Assembly (NCBI RefSeq): GCF_947502995.1
Contig: NZ_CANNBW010000009.1
Location: 62,001 to 126,000 of the forward strand
Reading direction: 5' to 3'
Length of the DNA stretch: 64,000 nt
Source: an uncultured Tenacibaculum sp.
GTDB taxonomy: Bacteria; Bacteroidota; Bacteroidia; Flavobacteriales; Flavobacteriaceae
The translations under genes were made by a program, and so were the position numbers. Under the pieces are notes generated by a model. That model was given only the letters and a program-made list of their open reading frames with translations, had not been told where the DNA came from and searched no databases. Shown here in pieces: positions 34,789 to 44,947 of this stretch (its first letter is position 1; the number at the start of each line of letters is the position of its first letter).

Positions 34789-35907
34789 ATGAAAAAATTG
34801 CTCTTCGGATTAATGGTTGTTACTGTTATTTCTTGTGCTAATGAATCTAAAACTTATAAAGGTTTACCAGTTTTAAAAGCGAATTCAAAAACAGTTGATG
34901 TTCAGTTTAATAATAATTGGTATAAAGGAGCTTGGGGAATTACAACTAACAAACAAAAAGATACTTTACGAATAAGTTGTTTAAATGCTAGCGAACCGGT
35001 AGTTTTTGCTTCAGAAATAGATAGTATTTCATTTTCAGTAGAAGGAAATAAAAACTATGAGTTTTATGCACAATATAAAGATTCCTCATACGCACACATG
35101 CTAATAATCGGAGAAGCTTATCCTAAAGAAACCATAACTTTTAATACTTCTGATGTAAATAATTCTTTACAGATTAAATATTCAGAAAGTGAAGATGTTC
35201 CTTATTTAAAAGATTTGGAAGAAAAATATCCTATACACGATGTAATTGCTAATAAAACTTCTGATCTTGATAAGATTTTAAGCGTATTAAATTGGACAAA
35301 TAGTAGATGGAAGCATAATGGAAACGTATCGCCAAGTAAACCAGATGCAATTACTATTTTAAATGAAGCGAAAGAAGGAAAAAACTTTCCATGTTTTGCA
35401 TATGCTGTAGTGTTAAAATCTCAATTAGAAAATGCAGGTTTTAAATCACGTACGATTTATTTAAAAACAAAAGATGTTGAAACGAGAAAAGGATCGCCAG
35501 GTCATGTGGCAACAGAAGTATATTCTCCAGAGTTAAACAAATGGATTTTTATTGACGGACAGTTTAATATTATGCCAGTTCTAAATGGAAATCCGTTAAA
35601 TGCAGTCGAACTTCAAGATGCAATAACGAATAATTATGAAGCTTTAATAATGAAAAGTCTTGCTGAGGTTTCTAAACGAGAATATGTAGAGTTTGTTTAC
35701 GATTATTTGTATCATTTCGATGTAAGTTTAGATCAACGTTATTTAGAAAACACAACTTTAAAAGCTCATAAAGTTTCAGGAAAAAGCAATTTAATGTTAG
35801 TGCCAACTGGAAGTAAAAACCCCACCAAGATAGATTTTTGGAAAATGACTTTAGATGATTATTTATACACTAATTCATTACAAGATTTTTATGCAAAACC
35901 AGTGTAA
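34789..35907 (+). CDS. Lipoprotein with transglutaminase-like domain
   Basis: 372 residues. The lipobox Cys is at 16 ('VTVISCANE'). A transglutaminase/protease-like triad can be read as Cys202 ('NFPCFAYAVVLK'), His239 ('SPGHVATEVY') and Asp256 ('WIFIDGQFN'). The N-terminal 140 residues are beta-rich with no family seen. It probably cleaves or cross-links peptides at the cell surface. It stands 104 bases after the DUF4097 operon and ends at a strong terminator. Confidence 0.8.
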   Translation: MKKLLFGLMVVTVISCANESKTYKGLPVLKANSKTVDVQFNNNWYKGAWGITTNKQKDTLRISCLNASEPVVFASEIDSISFSVEGNKNYEFYAQYKDSSYAHMLIIGEAYPKETITFNTSDVNNSLQIKYSESEDVPYLKDLEEKYPIHDVIANKTSDLDKILSVLNWTNSRWKHNGNVSPSKPDAITILNEAKEGKNFPCFAYAVVLKSQLENAGFKSRTIYLKTKDVETRKGSPGHVATEVYSPELNKWIFIDGQFNIMPVLNGNPLNAVELQDAITNNYEALIMKSLAEVSKREYVEFVYDYLYHFDVSLDQRYLENTTLKAHKVSGKSNLMLVPTGSKNPTKIDFWKMTLDDYLYTNSLQDFYAKPV

Positions 35908-35928
35908 ACAATTCAAATAACCAAAAAA

Positions 35929-35970
35929 ACAAACCACCGAAATTAAATACGATTTCGGTGGTTTGTTTTG
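35929..35970. terminator. Strong bidirectional terminator
   Basis: A 15-base stem, acaaaccaccgaaat (35929-35943) with atttcggtggtttgt (35952-35966), an 8-base loop and A/T runs on both sides. It serves the convergent genes ending at 35907 (plus) and 35980 (minus). Confidence 0.93.
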
Positions 35971-35979
35971 TAGAAGTAT

Positions 35980-37476
35980 TTACTCCACTAAAAAACCTTC
36001 TAAAACATCGGCTATTTTACGGTTATCAGAAAGTTGAGGGATTTTATTTTGTCCGCCGAATTTACCAATGGATTTCATGTATTCATGAAAACCGCCTTTT
36101 TTAACTTTTCTAATCAGTAATGGACGTAATACTTTTCCTTCAATTAAATCTTGATAATAAATATTTTGTTGCTGCATAGAAGTATCAATTTTTGCAGCCA
36201 TTTCATCTAAATTTTCTGGTTCATTTTCAAACTCAATAAACCACTCGTGATATGGTAATCCAGATTCTGGATTTACTTGTGGAGCTACAGTAAATTCACT
36301 TACATTTACATTTGTTCCAACGATGGCATCATTTAAGGCCTTTTCTACTTCTTTACCAATAACATGTTCACCAAAAGCAGAAATAAAATGCTTAATTCTT
36401 CCAGTAACTTTTATTCGATACGGAGTTAGAGAAGTAAACTCAACAGTATCTCCGATATTATATCCCCAAAGTCCGGCAGTAGTATTTAAGATGATAACGT
36501 AGTTTACACCCAATTGTACGTCTTTTAAGGAAATACGCGTTGGATTTTCATCAAAGAATTCAGTAGCAGGAATAAACTCATAAAAAATACCAGAATCAAG
36601 CTGTAATAGCATTCCTTTTTCTTTTTGAGAATCTTGAAATGCAATAAAACCTTCAGAAGCTGGATATAGTTCGATATAATCGATTTTTTTACCAATTAAA
36701 GCTTCGAATTTATTCTTGTAAGGTTCAAAGTTTACACCGCCGTAAATGAAGAAATTGAAGTTAGGGAAAATTTCAGAAATTGTTTTTCCTGTTTTATCAA
36801 TTAACTTTTCAAAATACATTTGAACCCAAGAAGGAATTCCACTAATTACACTCATGTTTTCAGGTAATGTTTCTTCAACTACCTTATCTACTTTTGTGTC
36901 CCAATCTTCAATGCAATTCGTTTCCCAACTTGGTAACCTATTTTTCAATAAATAATTAGGTACATAATGCGCTACAATTCCGCTTAAACGACCTAATTTA
37001 ATTCCATTCATATCATCTAAAACCGGACTTCCTTGTAAAAAGATCATTTTTCCATTTACAAAAGAAGCATCTTTAGTTTCATTAATGTAAAATAACAAAG
37101 CATTTCGTGCCGATTTAATATGTGTTGGCATCGATTCTTTTGTGATTGGAATATATTTTGCACCAGATGTTGTTCCAGATGTTTTAGCAAAATAGATTGG
37201 TTTTCCTTTCCATAAAATATTTTCTTCACCAGCGACCATTCTATCTACATAAGGACGTAAACCTTCATAATCATTAACAGGAACACGTTTTTTAAAATCT
37301 TCATAAGAATTAATCGAAACAAAATCATGATCTTTACCGAAAGCTGTTTTACATCCTTCAGAAATTAAATATTGAAAAACTTTATCTTGAGTTTTAATTG
37401 GTTTAGAAGCCCATTTTCTTACTTGTTTTACCGCTCGTTTTGCGAAAGGAATAGCTAATAAAGATTTTAATGACAT
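35980..37476 (-). CDS. GH3-family acyl-adenylate enzyme
   Basis: 498 residues matching the GH3 auxin-responsive promoter family of Bacteroidota. The ATP motif is 'FAKTSGTTSGAKYIPIT' (about 107-123), followed by 'ASEGFIAFQ' and 'GLWGYNIGDTVEF'. GH3 enzymes activate carboxylates as adenylates and couple them to amino acids; the bacterial substrate is unknown. It starts the minus-strand block's downstream end, 45 bases after the LytM peptidase. Confidence 0.88.
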   Translation of the reverse strand: MSLKSLLAIPFAKRAVKQVRKWASKPIKTQDKVFQYLISEGCKTAFGKDHDFVSINSYEDFKKRVPVNDYEGLRPYVDRMVAGEENILWKGKPIYFAKTSGTTSGAKYIPITKESMPTHIKSARNALLFYINETKDASFVNGKMIFLQGSPVLDDMNGIKLGRLSGIVAHYVPNYLLKNRLPSWETNCIEDWDTKVDKVVEETLPENMSVISGIPSWVQMYFEKLIDKTGKTISEIFPNFNFFIYGGVNFEPYKNKFEALIGKKIDYIELYPASEGFIAFQDSQKEKGMLLQLDSGIFYEFIPATEFFDENPTRISLKDVQLGVNYVIILNTTAGLWGYNIGDTVEFTSLTPYRIKVTGRIKHFISAFGEHVIGKEVEKALNDAIVGTNVNVSEFTVAPQVNPESGLPYHEWFIEFENEPENLDEMAAKIDTSMQQQNIYYQDLIEGKVLRPLLIRKVKKGGFHEYMKSIGKFGGQNKIPQLSDNRKIADVLEGFLVE

Positions 37477-37520
37477 AGAGTTTTATTTTGCTTGAAGCTT
37501 GAAGATTTTACTGCTAATTA

Positions 37521-38387
37521 TTACTGAAAGTTAATGTAGCTAGTTGGATTTACAGGATAACCATTGTTCCACAACTCAAAATGAAGGTGAGGTCCGGTTG
37601 TTAATTCACCTGTAGAACCTACACTAGCAATAACTTCACCAGATTTTACAAAGTCACCTTGTTGTTTTAGTAATTGTCCGTTATGTTTATATACAGAAAC
37701 ATAATTATTAGCGTGTTGTACTGTAATAATATAACCAGTTTCTGCTGTCCATCCAGAAAGAATAACAGTTCCGTCTGCAATTGATTTTACAGGAGTTCCT
37801 GTTTCGGCAACAATATCTATAGCGAAGTGTTTATTGGCAGCATTAAAAGATTGTGTTACATTTCCGGTAATTGGAGCAAAGAATACAATTTTGGCTTTGT
37901 TTGCTGTTCCAGCTGATAACGCATAACGATCTTTACGTTCTATTTCTTCTCTAAATTGTAAATCTTGTTCGGTAGCTTCTAACTTTTTGTAATCGATAGT
38001 CGCTTTGTCTACTTCGTTTCTAATAGAATCAATAGCTTCTGGTTCTACATCGCCAGTTAAAACCGGACGAATAGCTTGGGTAAATTTTTCTAAGACAGCT
38101 AAACGAATACGTAACGAATCTGCTTTATAAGTTAATCGACTTGCGTCTTTTTTTAGTTTTGTTGAAGAATAGCCAGGAATATATTCTTTTAAAGAAGTAA
38201 AGGCGATTAAAAACGTAGTAAGTGTAATTAATAGAATAGAAAAAATACCGCCGAATACAAAAACATTTAAACGCGATAATTTTAATGAAAAACGTTCTTG
38301 AAACGTATCTTCATTTAAAACTACCAATCTGTATTTATCGGTCAGCTTTTGTTTTAACTTACTCGGTTTTTTCTTGTTTTTAGCCAC
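37521..38387 (-). CDS. M23 (LytM) peptidase with membrane anchor
   Basis: 288 residues: a basic cytoplasmic N-terminus, one helix ('VFVFGGIFSILLITLTTFLIAF', about 42-64), a coiled coil (about 78-155) and the LytM domain. Zinc residues are seen in 'NKHFAIDIV' (H-x3-D) and 'GPHLHFELW' (H-x-H). It cuts peptidoglycan cross-links or activates amidases. It lies 48 bases downstream of nadD. Confidence 0.92.
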   Translation of the reverse strand: MAKNKKKPSKLKQKLTDKYRLVVLNEDTFQERFSLKLSRLNVFVFGGIFSILLITLTTFLIAFTSLKEYIPGYSSTKLKKDASRLTYKADSLRIRLAVLEKFTQAIRPVLTGDVEPEAIDSIRNEVDKATIDYKKLEATEQDLQFREEIERKDRYALSAGTANKAKIVFFAPITGNVTQSFNAANKHFAIDIVAETGTPVKSIADGTVILSGWTAETGYIITVQHANNYVSVYKHNGQLLKQQGDFVKSGEVIASVGSTGELTTGPHLHFELWNNGYPVNPTSYINFQ

Positions 38388-38434
38388 GAATACTAGGTTT
38401 GGATTCTCAAATATACAACGAAAAAATAGGACAA

Positions 38435-39019
38435 CTATTTTTTATAAAAGTTCATCTCATCTATGTATTGCCAAACTTCAGCAGTTAGTAATGGTTTAAT
38501 ATTTTTATTTTCCTTTATAGCATTACGAATCATTGTAGAAGAAATCTCAACAATTGGGGCATTTACACGATGAATTTTCGGGTGATTATCAAATTGAGTT
38601 TCTACTTTTCCTTCAGAAATTCTCGGATAAACATATACTTGATGTTCTTGCAAAATTACCTCGTAGTTTTTCCATTTATGAAGACTTTTTAAATTGTCTT
38701 CTCCCATAATTAAACTGAAATTGTAATTTGGGTATTTATCAGAAATATGTGCTAAAGTATGAACTGTATAATTCGGTTGAGGTAATTTAAATTCTATATC
38801 TGAAGGAGAAATTTTATCGTAATCTTCAGTAGCTTTAAATACCATTTCTAAACGATGATGATTATCAAGAAGAGAGCTTTTTTTCTTGAAAGGATTGTGA
38901 GGTGTAACAACCATCCAGATTTCATCCAAATCAGAATTCTCTACCATATGATTGGCAATAATTAAATGCCCAATATGAATAGGATTAAATGTTCCGAAGT
39001 ATAATCCGATGTTTTTCAT
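38435..39019 (-). CDS. nadD: Nicotinate-nucleotide adenylyltransferase
   Basis: 194 residues. The nucleotidyltransferase motif 'GTFNPIHIGH' is at 9-18 and 'EISSTMIRNAI' is the C-terminal signature. It makes NaAD from NaMN and ATP in NAD synthesis. It follows gmk with a 15-base gap in the order yicC-gmk-nadD, common in Bacteroidota. Confidence 0.96.
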   Translation of the reverse strand: MKNIGLYFGTFNPIHIGHLIIANHMVENSDLDEIWMVVTPHNPFKKKSSLLDNHHRLEMVFKATEDYDKISPSDIEFKLPQPNYTVHTLAHISDKYPNYNFSLIMGEDNLKSLHKWKNYEVILQEHQVYVYPRISEGKVETQFDNHPKIHRVNAPIVEISSTMIRNAIKENKNIKPLLTAEVWQYIDEMNFYKK

Positions 39020-39034
39020 GAACTCTTTTGACTT

Positions 39035-39625
39035 CTAATTTTTATCTAAACCAATAAAGTCTGAAACTAGATCTTCTGCTTCTTGTAAAGCTGTACTTAA
39101 ATCGTAGTTTTTAATAATAGTATCAAACTGAGGCGCAGTAGCTAATTCAACAGAAGCTTTAGCAATTCGCATGTTGATTTTATCTTCGCTTTCTGTTTTT
39201 CTTTCCTTTAAGCGTCTTTTTAATTCATCAACACTTGGTGGTTTTACAAAAACAGCTAATGTTTCTTCAGGAAATTTCTTCTTAATACGTAATCCACCAG
39301 CAACATCAATATCAAAAATCACGTGTTTTCCTTCAGACCAAATACGTTCTACTTCTGTTTTTAAAGTTCCGTAGAAGTTTTCAGTATATACTTCTTCCCA
39401 CTCTAAGAATTCTTCAGCTTTTATTTTCTGAATAAATTCATCTCTTGAGATAAAATAATAATCAATTCCATCTTTTTCTTCTCCACGTGGAGCTCTAGAA
39501 GTAGCAGAAATTGAAAACTCTAAATTAAAACGTTCCTGTGCTAATAAATGACGAACAATTGTTGTTTTACCAGATCCAGATGGTGCTGAAAACACAAATA
39601 ATTTTCCTTGAAACTCTTTCGCCAT
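39035..39625 (-). CDS. gmk: Guanylate kinase
   Basis: 196 residues. The P-loop is 'SAPSGSGKTTIV' (about 13-24) and the GMP-binding part is 'SATSRAPRGEEKDGIDYYF'. It phosphorylates GMP to GDP. Its start overlaps the stop of yicC (TAATG). Confidence 0.96.
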   Translation of the reverse strand: MAKEFQGKLFVFSAPSGSGKTTIVRHLLAQERFNLEFSISATSRAPRGEEKDGIDYYFISRDEFIQKIKAEEFLEWEEVYTENFYGTLKTEVERIWSEGKHVIFDIDVAGGLRIKKKFPEETLAVFVKPPSVDELKRRLKERKTESEDKINMRIAKASVELATAPQFDTIIKNYDLSTALQEAEDLVSDFIGLDKN

Positions 39626-40491
39626 TATAATACGTTTAATATTTGTTCTTTAATTTTTTCTAACTCGTCTTTCATTTGAATCACTACTTTTTGTAACGGA
39701 GCATAGTTTGCTTTCGATCCAGTAGTATTAATTTCTCTTCCAATTTCTTGAACGATAAATCCTAATTTTTTTCCGTTAGAGTCACTAGTATCTAAAGTTT
39801 GTAAGAAATAATCTAAGTGATTTGCTAAACGAACTTTTTCTTCGTTAATGTCTAACTTTTCTAAATAGTAAATTAATTCTTGCTCAAATCGGTTTTCATC
39901 AACTTCAACTTTTAATTCATCTAAAGCTTTTCCTAAACGTTGTTTTACGTTTTCAATTCTTTCACCGTCCATTTCATGAACTTGAGCCAAACAACTTTTA
40001 ATATTGGTAATACGTTGTTTAAAGTCAATCTCTAATGAAGCAGCTTCATCAATTCTATATTGAACAATATCTTTTAAAGCAGTATCGATATGACTTTCAA
40101 TTTCACTCCATTCATTTTCATCTAATTCTTCACGCTCAGTTTTTAAAGCATCTGGCATACGAACAGCCATTTCTAATAACTTCACATCGTCAGAAGTACC
40201 AACAACTACAATATCTCTAAGTTGATCGATATATTTATTTACAACAGCCTTATTTATAGAAGAAGAAGTTTCATCAGCAGTGATTTCAACATAAATAGAA
40301 AAATCAACTTTACCTCTTACTAATGCTGAAGCTAGTTTTTTTCTGATGCTTAATTCTTTCTCTTTGTAGTATGAAGGAATACGGGTATTGATATCTAAAT
40401 TTTTGCTATTAAGTGATTTAATCTCAATAGTTACTTTTTTAGTAGGAAGTTGTAATACGGATTTACCGTATCCTGTCATTGATTGAATCAT
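39625..40491 (-). CDS. yicC: YicC-family endoribonuclease
   Basis: 288 residues, starting with the family's 'MIQSMTGYGKS' and ending with 'QKVVIQMKDELEKIKEQILNVL'; 'EIKSLNSKNLDI' and 'GKKLGFIVQEIGREINTTGSKA' are conserved. E. coli YicC is an RNase that targets small RNAs. It is cotranscribed with gmk and nadD. Confidence 0.93.
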   Translation of the reverse strand: MIQSMTGYGKSVLQLPTKKVTIEIKSLNSKNLDINTRIPSYYKEKELSIRKKLASALVRGKVDFSIYVEITADETSSSINKAVVNKYIDQLRDIVVVGTSDDVKLLEMAVRMPDALKTEREELDENEWSEIESHIDTALKDIVQYRIDEAASLEIDFKQRITNIKSCLAQVHEMDGERIENVKQRLGKALDELKVEVDENRFEQELIYYLEKLDINEEKVRLANHLDYFLQTLDTSDSNGKKLGFIVQEIGREINTTGSKANYAPLQKVVIQMKDELEKIKEQILNVL

Positions 40492-40521
40492 AGGTTGTTT
40501 TTAATTGGCTGTAAAGATACA

Positions 40522-41421
40522 TTATTTGCTTGTACTCTCGGCAGTTTGTTTAGAAACCAAGTATACACCAATAAATATTAAAATACTTGCTAAGATTTTA
40601 ATCGTATTTAATTGATCACTTCCTACCAATAATGCATAAATACTAGCGACAACAGGTTGTAAATAAATGAAAACACTTACTGTTGTTGGTTTTAATTTTG
40701 ATAATGCAAATAGATTGAAAAGATAAGTGATACAAGAAGCAAATATGACAACAAATCCTATTCTTAAATAACCTGATGTAGGAATAATCGTCCATTGTAC
40801 TTCAGAGAATTCAGCTATTCCAAAAGGAAATACAAAAATACATCCGAAGAAATATAGCCATCTGATAAATGTAACCGGTTTATATTTTGCAACGACTTTT
40901 TTAACAATAACCAAGTACATTCCGTAGGATGCCGCATTAATAAATACTAAGAAGTTTCCTAACATCATGTTTTTAGCATCTGCACCTGGTTCTGTTCCGT
41001 AAACAATAAGAACGACTGCACCGATTAATCCGATAATAACACCGATGATTTTGGTTAATGTTGGACGTTCTTTAATTAAAATACTCGAAAAAATAAGCAC
41101 TAAAATAGGTGAAGTTACCATCATTACAGATGCACTAATTGGTGTTGTATAATTTAAACCTTTAAAAAAGGTAAGCATGTTTAATGCAATACCGAAGAAA
41201 GCTGATAAGGCAATGGTTTTATAATCACCTTTTTCAATTTTATCGTTTTTAATAAATAAACTTAAAAACCAAAATACAGCAGCAGCACCAAATACTCTAA
41301 GAAAGATAAAACCAAAAGGTTTTACATAATGAGGCATTACTTCTTTGGCTACGGTAAAAGTAACTCCGTAAATAATAGTAACAATAGAAACTGCTAATAA
41401 CGCTATAACTCTAGTGTTCAT
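40522..41421 (-). CDS. EamA-family (DMT) transporter
   Basis: 299 residues, about ten helices in two EamA repeats (about 10-140 and 155-290). The second repeat contains 'YLQPVVASIYALLVG' with the family's Pro-containing helix. It exports metabolites; the substrate is unknown. It lies 30 bases upstream of yicC but is likely independent. Confidence 0.9.
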   Translation of the reverse strand: MNTRVIALLAVSIVTIIYGVTFTVAKEVMPHYVKPFGFIFLRVFGAAAVFWFLSLFIKNDKIEKGDYKTIALSAFFGIALNMLTFFKGLNYTTPISASVMMVTSPILVLIFSSILIKERPTLTKIIGVIIGLIGAVVLIVYGTEPGADAKNMMLGNFLVFINAASYGMYLVIVKKVVAKYKPVTFIRWLYFFGCIFVFPFGIAEFSEVQWTIIPTSGYLRIGFVVIFASCITYLFNLFALSKLKPTTVSVFIYLQPVVASIYALLVGSDQLNTIKILASILIFIGVYLVSKQTAESTSK

Positions 41422-41546
41422 TTTACTCGTTTATTTGAATTAAGCGGCAAAGGTCGAACAATTTTTTAATTAGAGTGTTGAAATGTTTGAATATTAATTT
41501 GAATATTAACTAGAAGATGTTTTTTGATAATATCTTATTCAAGAAA

Positions 41547-42443
41547 TTAATTTGAATTAAAATTCTGTAATAGAAAATTTAATAATTCCGATTGATATTT
41601 TTCTCCTCCTTTTTCAAATAAATCTAAATGTCCACCATCTTTCACTGGAATAAACTTTTTATCGTTTGATTTAAGGTTTTCGAATAACTCTTTACCAAAA
41701 TTAAAAGGAATATTCTGATCTGCATCTCCGTGAGCAATCAAAACTGGTTGCGTAATATTTGTAACTGATTGGATAGGTTTTACTTTATTTGGATTAAAAT
41801 TAGCAATTTGTCCTGCTCTTTTTAAACTGAAATCGGATAAGAATTTTATTCCAAAACCTTTGAGTAAGTTCTTTTTGTATTGAAAAACAATTTCATTTAA
41901 TGTTGTAAATGTACTTTCTATAATACCAAATTGAATACGTTTATCTTTTTCTAAAGCTTGAATAGCAATGGCGCCACCTAAAGAATTTCCCCATATTCCA
42001 ACTTTTAGGTTATGTTTTTTTTGTTTGATGAAATCTACAATTTTAGACACATCATGTTTTTCATAAAAACCATAAGTACAGTATTTTCCTTCACTCTTAC
42101 CATGAGCTCTTCCATCAAATAAAATCGATTCAATTCCTAATTCAGCTAATTTTTTTGATAGTTCTAAAAAATGTTCTTTACAACCTCCAATGCCATGAAT
42201 AAAAATCAAAATTCCTTTAGAAGTTTCTTTATTAGATTTAACCCAATGTCCTTTTAAAGTTAAACTGTCTTTAGTGAGAATATCTATTTCTTCACTTTTT
42301 AATTTTAAATCTTTAGGTTGTTTATTTATACTAATTCTTTGCGGTTGTATAATAGCGTATGGAACTACAGAATGAAAAATAAAATATATTCCTAAGCTTA
42401 TAAAAACCAAGAATAGAATTAAAAATTTATATCTCTTTTTCAC
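41547..42443 (-). CDS. Membrane-anchored alpha/beta hydrolase
   Basis: 298 residues. After an N-terminal helix ('FLILFLVFISLGIYFIFH') comes an alpha/beta hydrolase domain with 'FIHGIGGCKEHF' and the nucleophile Ser154 ('GNSLGGAIA'); the acid and His are in 'HGDADQNIPF' and 'DGGHLDLF'. It could be an esterase or peptidase acting outside the inner membrane. It resembles the hydrolase at 43388, which sits three genes upstream. Confidence 0.87.
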   Translation of the reverse strand: MKKRYKFLILFLVFISLGIYFIFHSVVPYAIIQPQRISINKQPKDLKLKSEEIDILTKDSLTLKGHWVKSNKETSKGILIFIHGIGGCKEHFLELSKKLAELGIESILFDGRAHGKSEGKYCTYGFYEKHDVSKIVDFIKQKKHNLKVGIWGNSLGGAIAIQALEKDKRIQFGIIESTFTTLNEIVFQYKKNLLKGFGIKFLSDFSLKRAGQIANFNPNKVKPIQSVTNITQPVLIAHGDADQNIPFNFGKELFENLKSNDKKFIPVKDGGHLDLFEKGGEKYQSELLNFLLQNFNSN

Positions 42444-42457
42444 AATTTTGTGTTGTT

Positions 42458-42829
42458 TTATTCTTTAGGTTTTCTCAGAATTTTCTCCATTTTACGTCCC
42501 TTAGCTAATTCATCAATAAGTTTATCTAAATAACGTGTTTGTTGAGTTAGTTTGTTAGTAATCTCTTCAACTCGATATCCGCAAATTACACCTTTAATTA
42601 AATCAGCATTCGGATTTAGATTTGCTCTTTCAAAGAAAGTTCTAAACGTTACTTTTTCATCAATCAAATTTTGTATCTGTTCAGAAGTAAAACCTGTTAA
42701 CCATGTGATTACTTCGTGTAGTTCATCTACTGTTCTGTCTTTCTTTTCAACTTTAGTAACGTAATGCGGATAAACAGAAGCGAATGTCATATTAGCAATT
42801 CTTTCGTCGTGATGTGCTGTCGATTTCAT
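42458..42829 (-). CDS. DUF2200 family protein
   Basis: 123 residues, whole length matching DUF2200 ('[36 protein letters not shown]'). It is small, soluble, cytoplasmic and of unknown function; family members look like MaoC-unrelated helical proteins near stress genes. It lies between a hydrolase and the AlkB gene. Confidence 0.85.
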   Translation of the reverse strand: MKSTAHHDERIANMTFASVYPHYVTKVEKKDRTVDELHEVITWLTGFTSEQIQNLIDEKVTFRTFFERANLNPNADLIKGVICGYRVEEITNKLTQQTRYLDKLIDELAKGRKMEKILRKPKE

Positions 42830-42870
42830 GAGTATGAGATTTAGAATTCAAGAAAATAAGATAAAATAAA

Positions 42871-43386
42871 TTATTTAATCTTCCTGAATGTCAAACTGAT
42901 TCTTCCTAAATCGGTATTTGTTTTAGGTATGGCGTGTTGCCATTCTTTTTGCACAGTATCGGTCATATAGAATAAAGAACCAGAAGTTAAAAGATAATCT
43001 TTAGTAACTTCTTTTGCATTAATTTTTCTGAATCGAAGTGTACGGGTTTCACCTAAAGAAATAATTACAACACCAGTGTTTTCGTAAAGAATATCGGTTT
43101 GATCTGAATGAAATCCCATACTAGATTTTCCATCCAAATAAAAATTAAGCAAACAATTATTAGGTGTAAAACCTAACTTCTCTTCAATATTTCTGATAAT
43201 AGTTTTTAGCTCGGGAATGAACTCTTGATCTGGATAACTAATTTGAGAGTAATTATAGGCAACACCAAAACTAGCTGTTTTTCGAGCTGCCATTCTTTCA
43301 TCCCAATTTACGTTTGTAATTAAATGATTAAATAGTTCATTAGGATTGGCAATACAATTCTCAATATACGTAATACCTTCAATCAT
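42871..43386 (-). CDS. AlkB-like Fe(II)/2-oxoglutarate dioxygenase
   Basis: 171 residues. Iron ligands are His93-x-Asp95 ('GFHSDQTD') and His151 ('EWQHAIPK'), and Arg162 ('GRISLTFR') binds 2-oxoglutarate. It probably repairs alkylated DNA or RNA by oxidative demethylation. One base separates it from the hydrolase gene upstream. Confidence 0.92.
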   Translation of the reverse strand: MIEGITYIENCIANPNELFNHLITNVNWDERMAARKTASFGVAYNYSQISYPDQEFIPELKTIIRNIEEKLGFTPNNCLLNFYLDGKSSMGFHSDQTDILYENTGVVIISLGETRTLRFRKINAKEVTKDYLLTSGSLFYMTDTVQKEWQHAIPKTNTDLGRISLTFRKIK

Positions 43387-43387
43387 A

Positions 43388-44245
43388 TTACTGAATCATT
43401 TTTAAGAAGTGATTTACATACTCTTTTTCATGATTGTAAATACCTCTAATATGCTTACCGTTAATATCCCAAAAAAGACTGTTGTTTTTTGGTGCATTAT
43501 TATAAAGTTTTTTTCCTAGTTCATACCTAACTTGTTTGTCAGTTTTACTATGTGCAATTACAATTGGTATTTGTAACTCTTTAATTTCTTCTTCTGCAGG
43601 AAAATCATTGTTCATAACAATAGGAACTAACCATTTGAAATTTTCTAAATGTAAAGCTCCCGCATATTCTTTACCAATATCAGGAAAAGAACTAAAAGTC
43701 CCCTCTAAGAATAAACCTTTAATTTTATTTTGTCTTTTATTAGCTGTCATAGTCGCAAATGCACCACCGAGTGATTGTCCCCAAATTACAATAGGTTTCT
43801 CTTTTACATTTGGTAAAGCAGCGATCTTGTCAAACATGGTTAAAGCATCTTTTTGTATAATAGTAGAGTTTTTGGCTTCACCTGTAGATTTTCCAAAGTC
43901 TCTACGTTCGTAGCAAAAGATTTGAAATCCTTTGTCTAACAAAGGTTGATATGATTTTTGAACAGACATTAAATGCATTCCTTTTCCTGAAAAATGAAAT
44001 ATTGTTCCAATTGTAGGAATAGAATCTGGTTTAAAAAGAGCTGCGTGAATTTTGGTGTTTTTAGCAATATCAAAATAAAATTCTTCATGATTAAAATCAG
44101 ATTTGAATTCGCTGTATTCTAGTCCGTTTACATGATAAATCATACCATCAGAAAATCGTGAAAATCTTAAATATAAAAGTCCTAGGATAATAATGGTAAC
44201 TATTACAATTAGTAACCATTTTAAAATTTTAAAAAGTTTAGTCAT
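43388..44245 (-). CDS. Membrane-anchored alpha/beta hydrolase, second copy
   Basis: 285 residues. The N-terminal helix ('LLIVIVTIIILGLLYLRF') anchors it and the nucleophile is Ser158 ('GQSLGGAFA'); 'HSKTDKQVRYELG' and 'GKHIRGIYNH' may hold the acid and His. It belongs to the same broad group as the gene at 41547. It probably is an esterase in the periplasm. Confidence 0.87.
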   Translation of the reverse strand: MTKLFKILKWLLIVIVTIIILGLLYLRFSRFSDGMIYHVNGLEYSEFKSDFNHEEFYFDIAKNTKIHAALFKPDSIPTIGTIFHFSGKGMHLMSVQKSYQPLLDKGFQIFCYERRDFGKSTGEAKNSTIIQKDALTMFDKIAALPNVKEKPIVIWGQSLGGAFATMTANKRQNKIKGLFLEGTFSSFPDIGKEYAGALHLENFKWLVPIVMNNDFPAEEEIKELQIPIVIAHSKTDKQVRYELGKKLYNNAPKNNSLFWDINGKHIRGIYNHEKEYVNHFLKMIQ

Positions 44246-44295
44246 CGAAAGTTTTTTTAGTAAGACGGATGAATTTAAAAGTAGGTTACAAAAAA

Positions 44296-44883
44296 TTACG
44301 CTTTTACCACTTTTGTTTCAGAAATAGAATCGTGCCAACCTTTACTTTCTGACCCTAGAAAAGAAAAGGGTTCAAAAGGAATAAATCTGCATAAACTTCT
44401 TAAAAGTATAGTATTTAAACTAGGTTTGTTACCATTTTTATCGACTACCTTAGTTTTTGTTATGTATTTAGCAAGAGATCTACCGGTAGTTGCCTCGAAT
44501 GTAGTGTAGTAAATCATACTAAAAACAAATCCCATTAAATATTCGAGTAATAAATTTTGTTGGTCAAAAATGGTTAATGAATCTGGTGAAACAACAAATA
44601 AAACTAATCCTAAGATTATACCAAAAATAAATGAGAAAATGTAGTTAAAAATAAGATCGAGAATAAAGTTAGCAAATCGAATTCCTTTATCTACTGGCTC
44701 GTGAATATTTTCGAATTCTTTAAAAAGTGCTTCATTTTTTAAGGTTATATCTTCTGAAAAAGAATCGCATGAGTTTTCGAATTCAGCAGGAGCATTAGTT
44801 AGTCCGCAAACAATTCCTTGTTTAAAATCTAATTTTTGGTTTTTACAAATTTTACAGAAGCTTAAACGTTCTTCTCTAGTCAT
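44296..44883 (-). CDS. RDD-family membrane protein with N-terminal Cys cluster
   Basis: 195 residues. The N-terminal part has a Cys pattern ('FCKICKN', 'CGLT', 'SCDSF') that may form a small metal site. The RDD domain (about 65-195) has three helices, with 'ATTGRSLAKYITKTKVVD' and 'LRSLCRFIPFEP' typical. The role is unknown; RDD proteins may move ions. Confidence 0.8.
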   Translation of the reverse strand: MTREERLSFCKICKNQKLDFKQGIVCGLTNAPAEFENSCDSFSEDITLKNEALFKEFENIHEPVDKGIRFANFILDLIFNYIFSFIFGIILGLVLFVVSPDSLTIFDQQNLLLEYLMGFVFSMIYYTTFEATTGRSLAKYITKTKVVDKNGNKPSLNTILLRSLCRFIPFEPFSFLGSESKGWHDSISETKVVKA

Positions 44884-44947
44884 AGTTTTTCAATTTTTGT
44901 TAGTTTAATAGCAAGCACAAAAGTAATAAAATATTGATATTAGCATT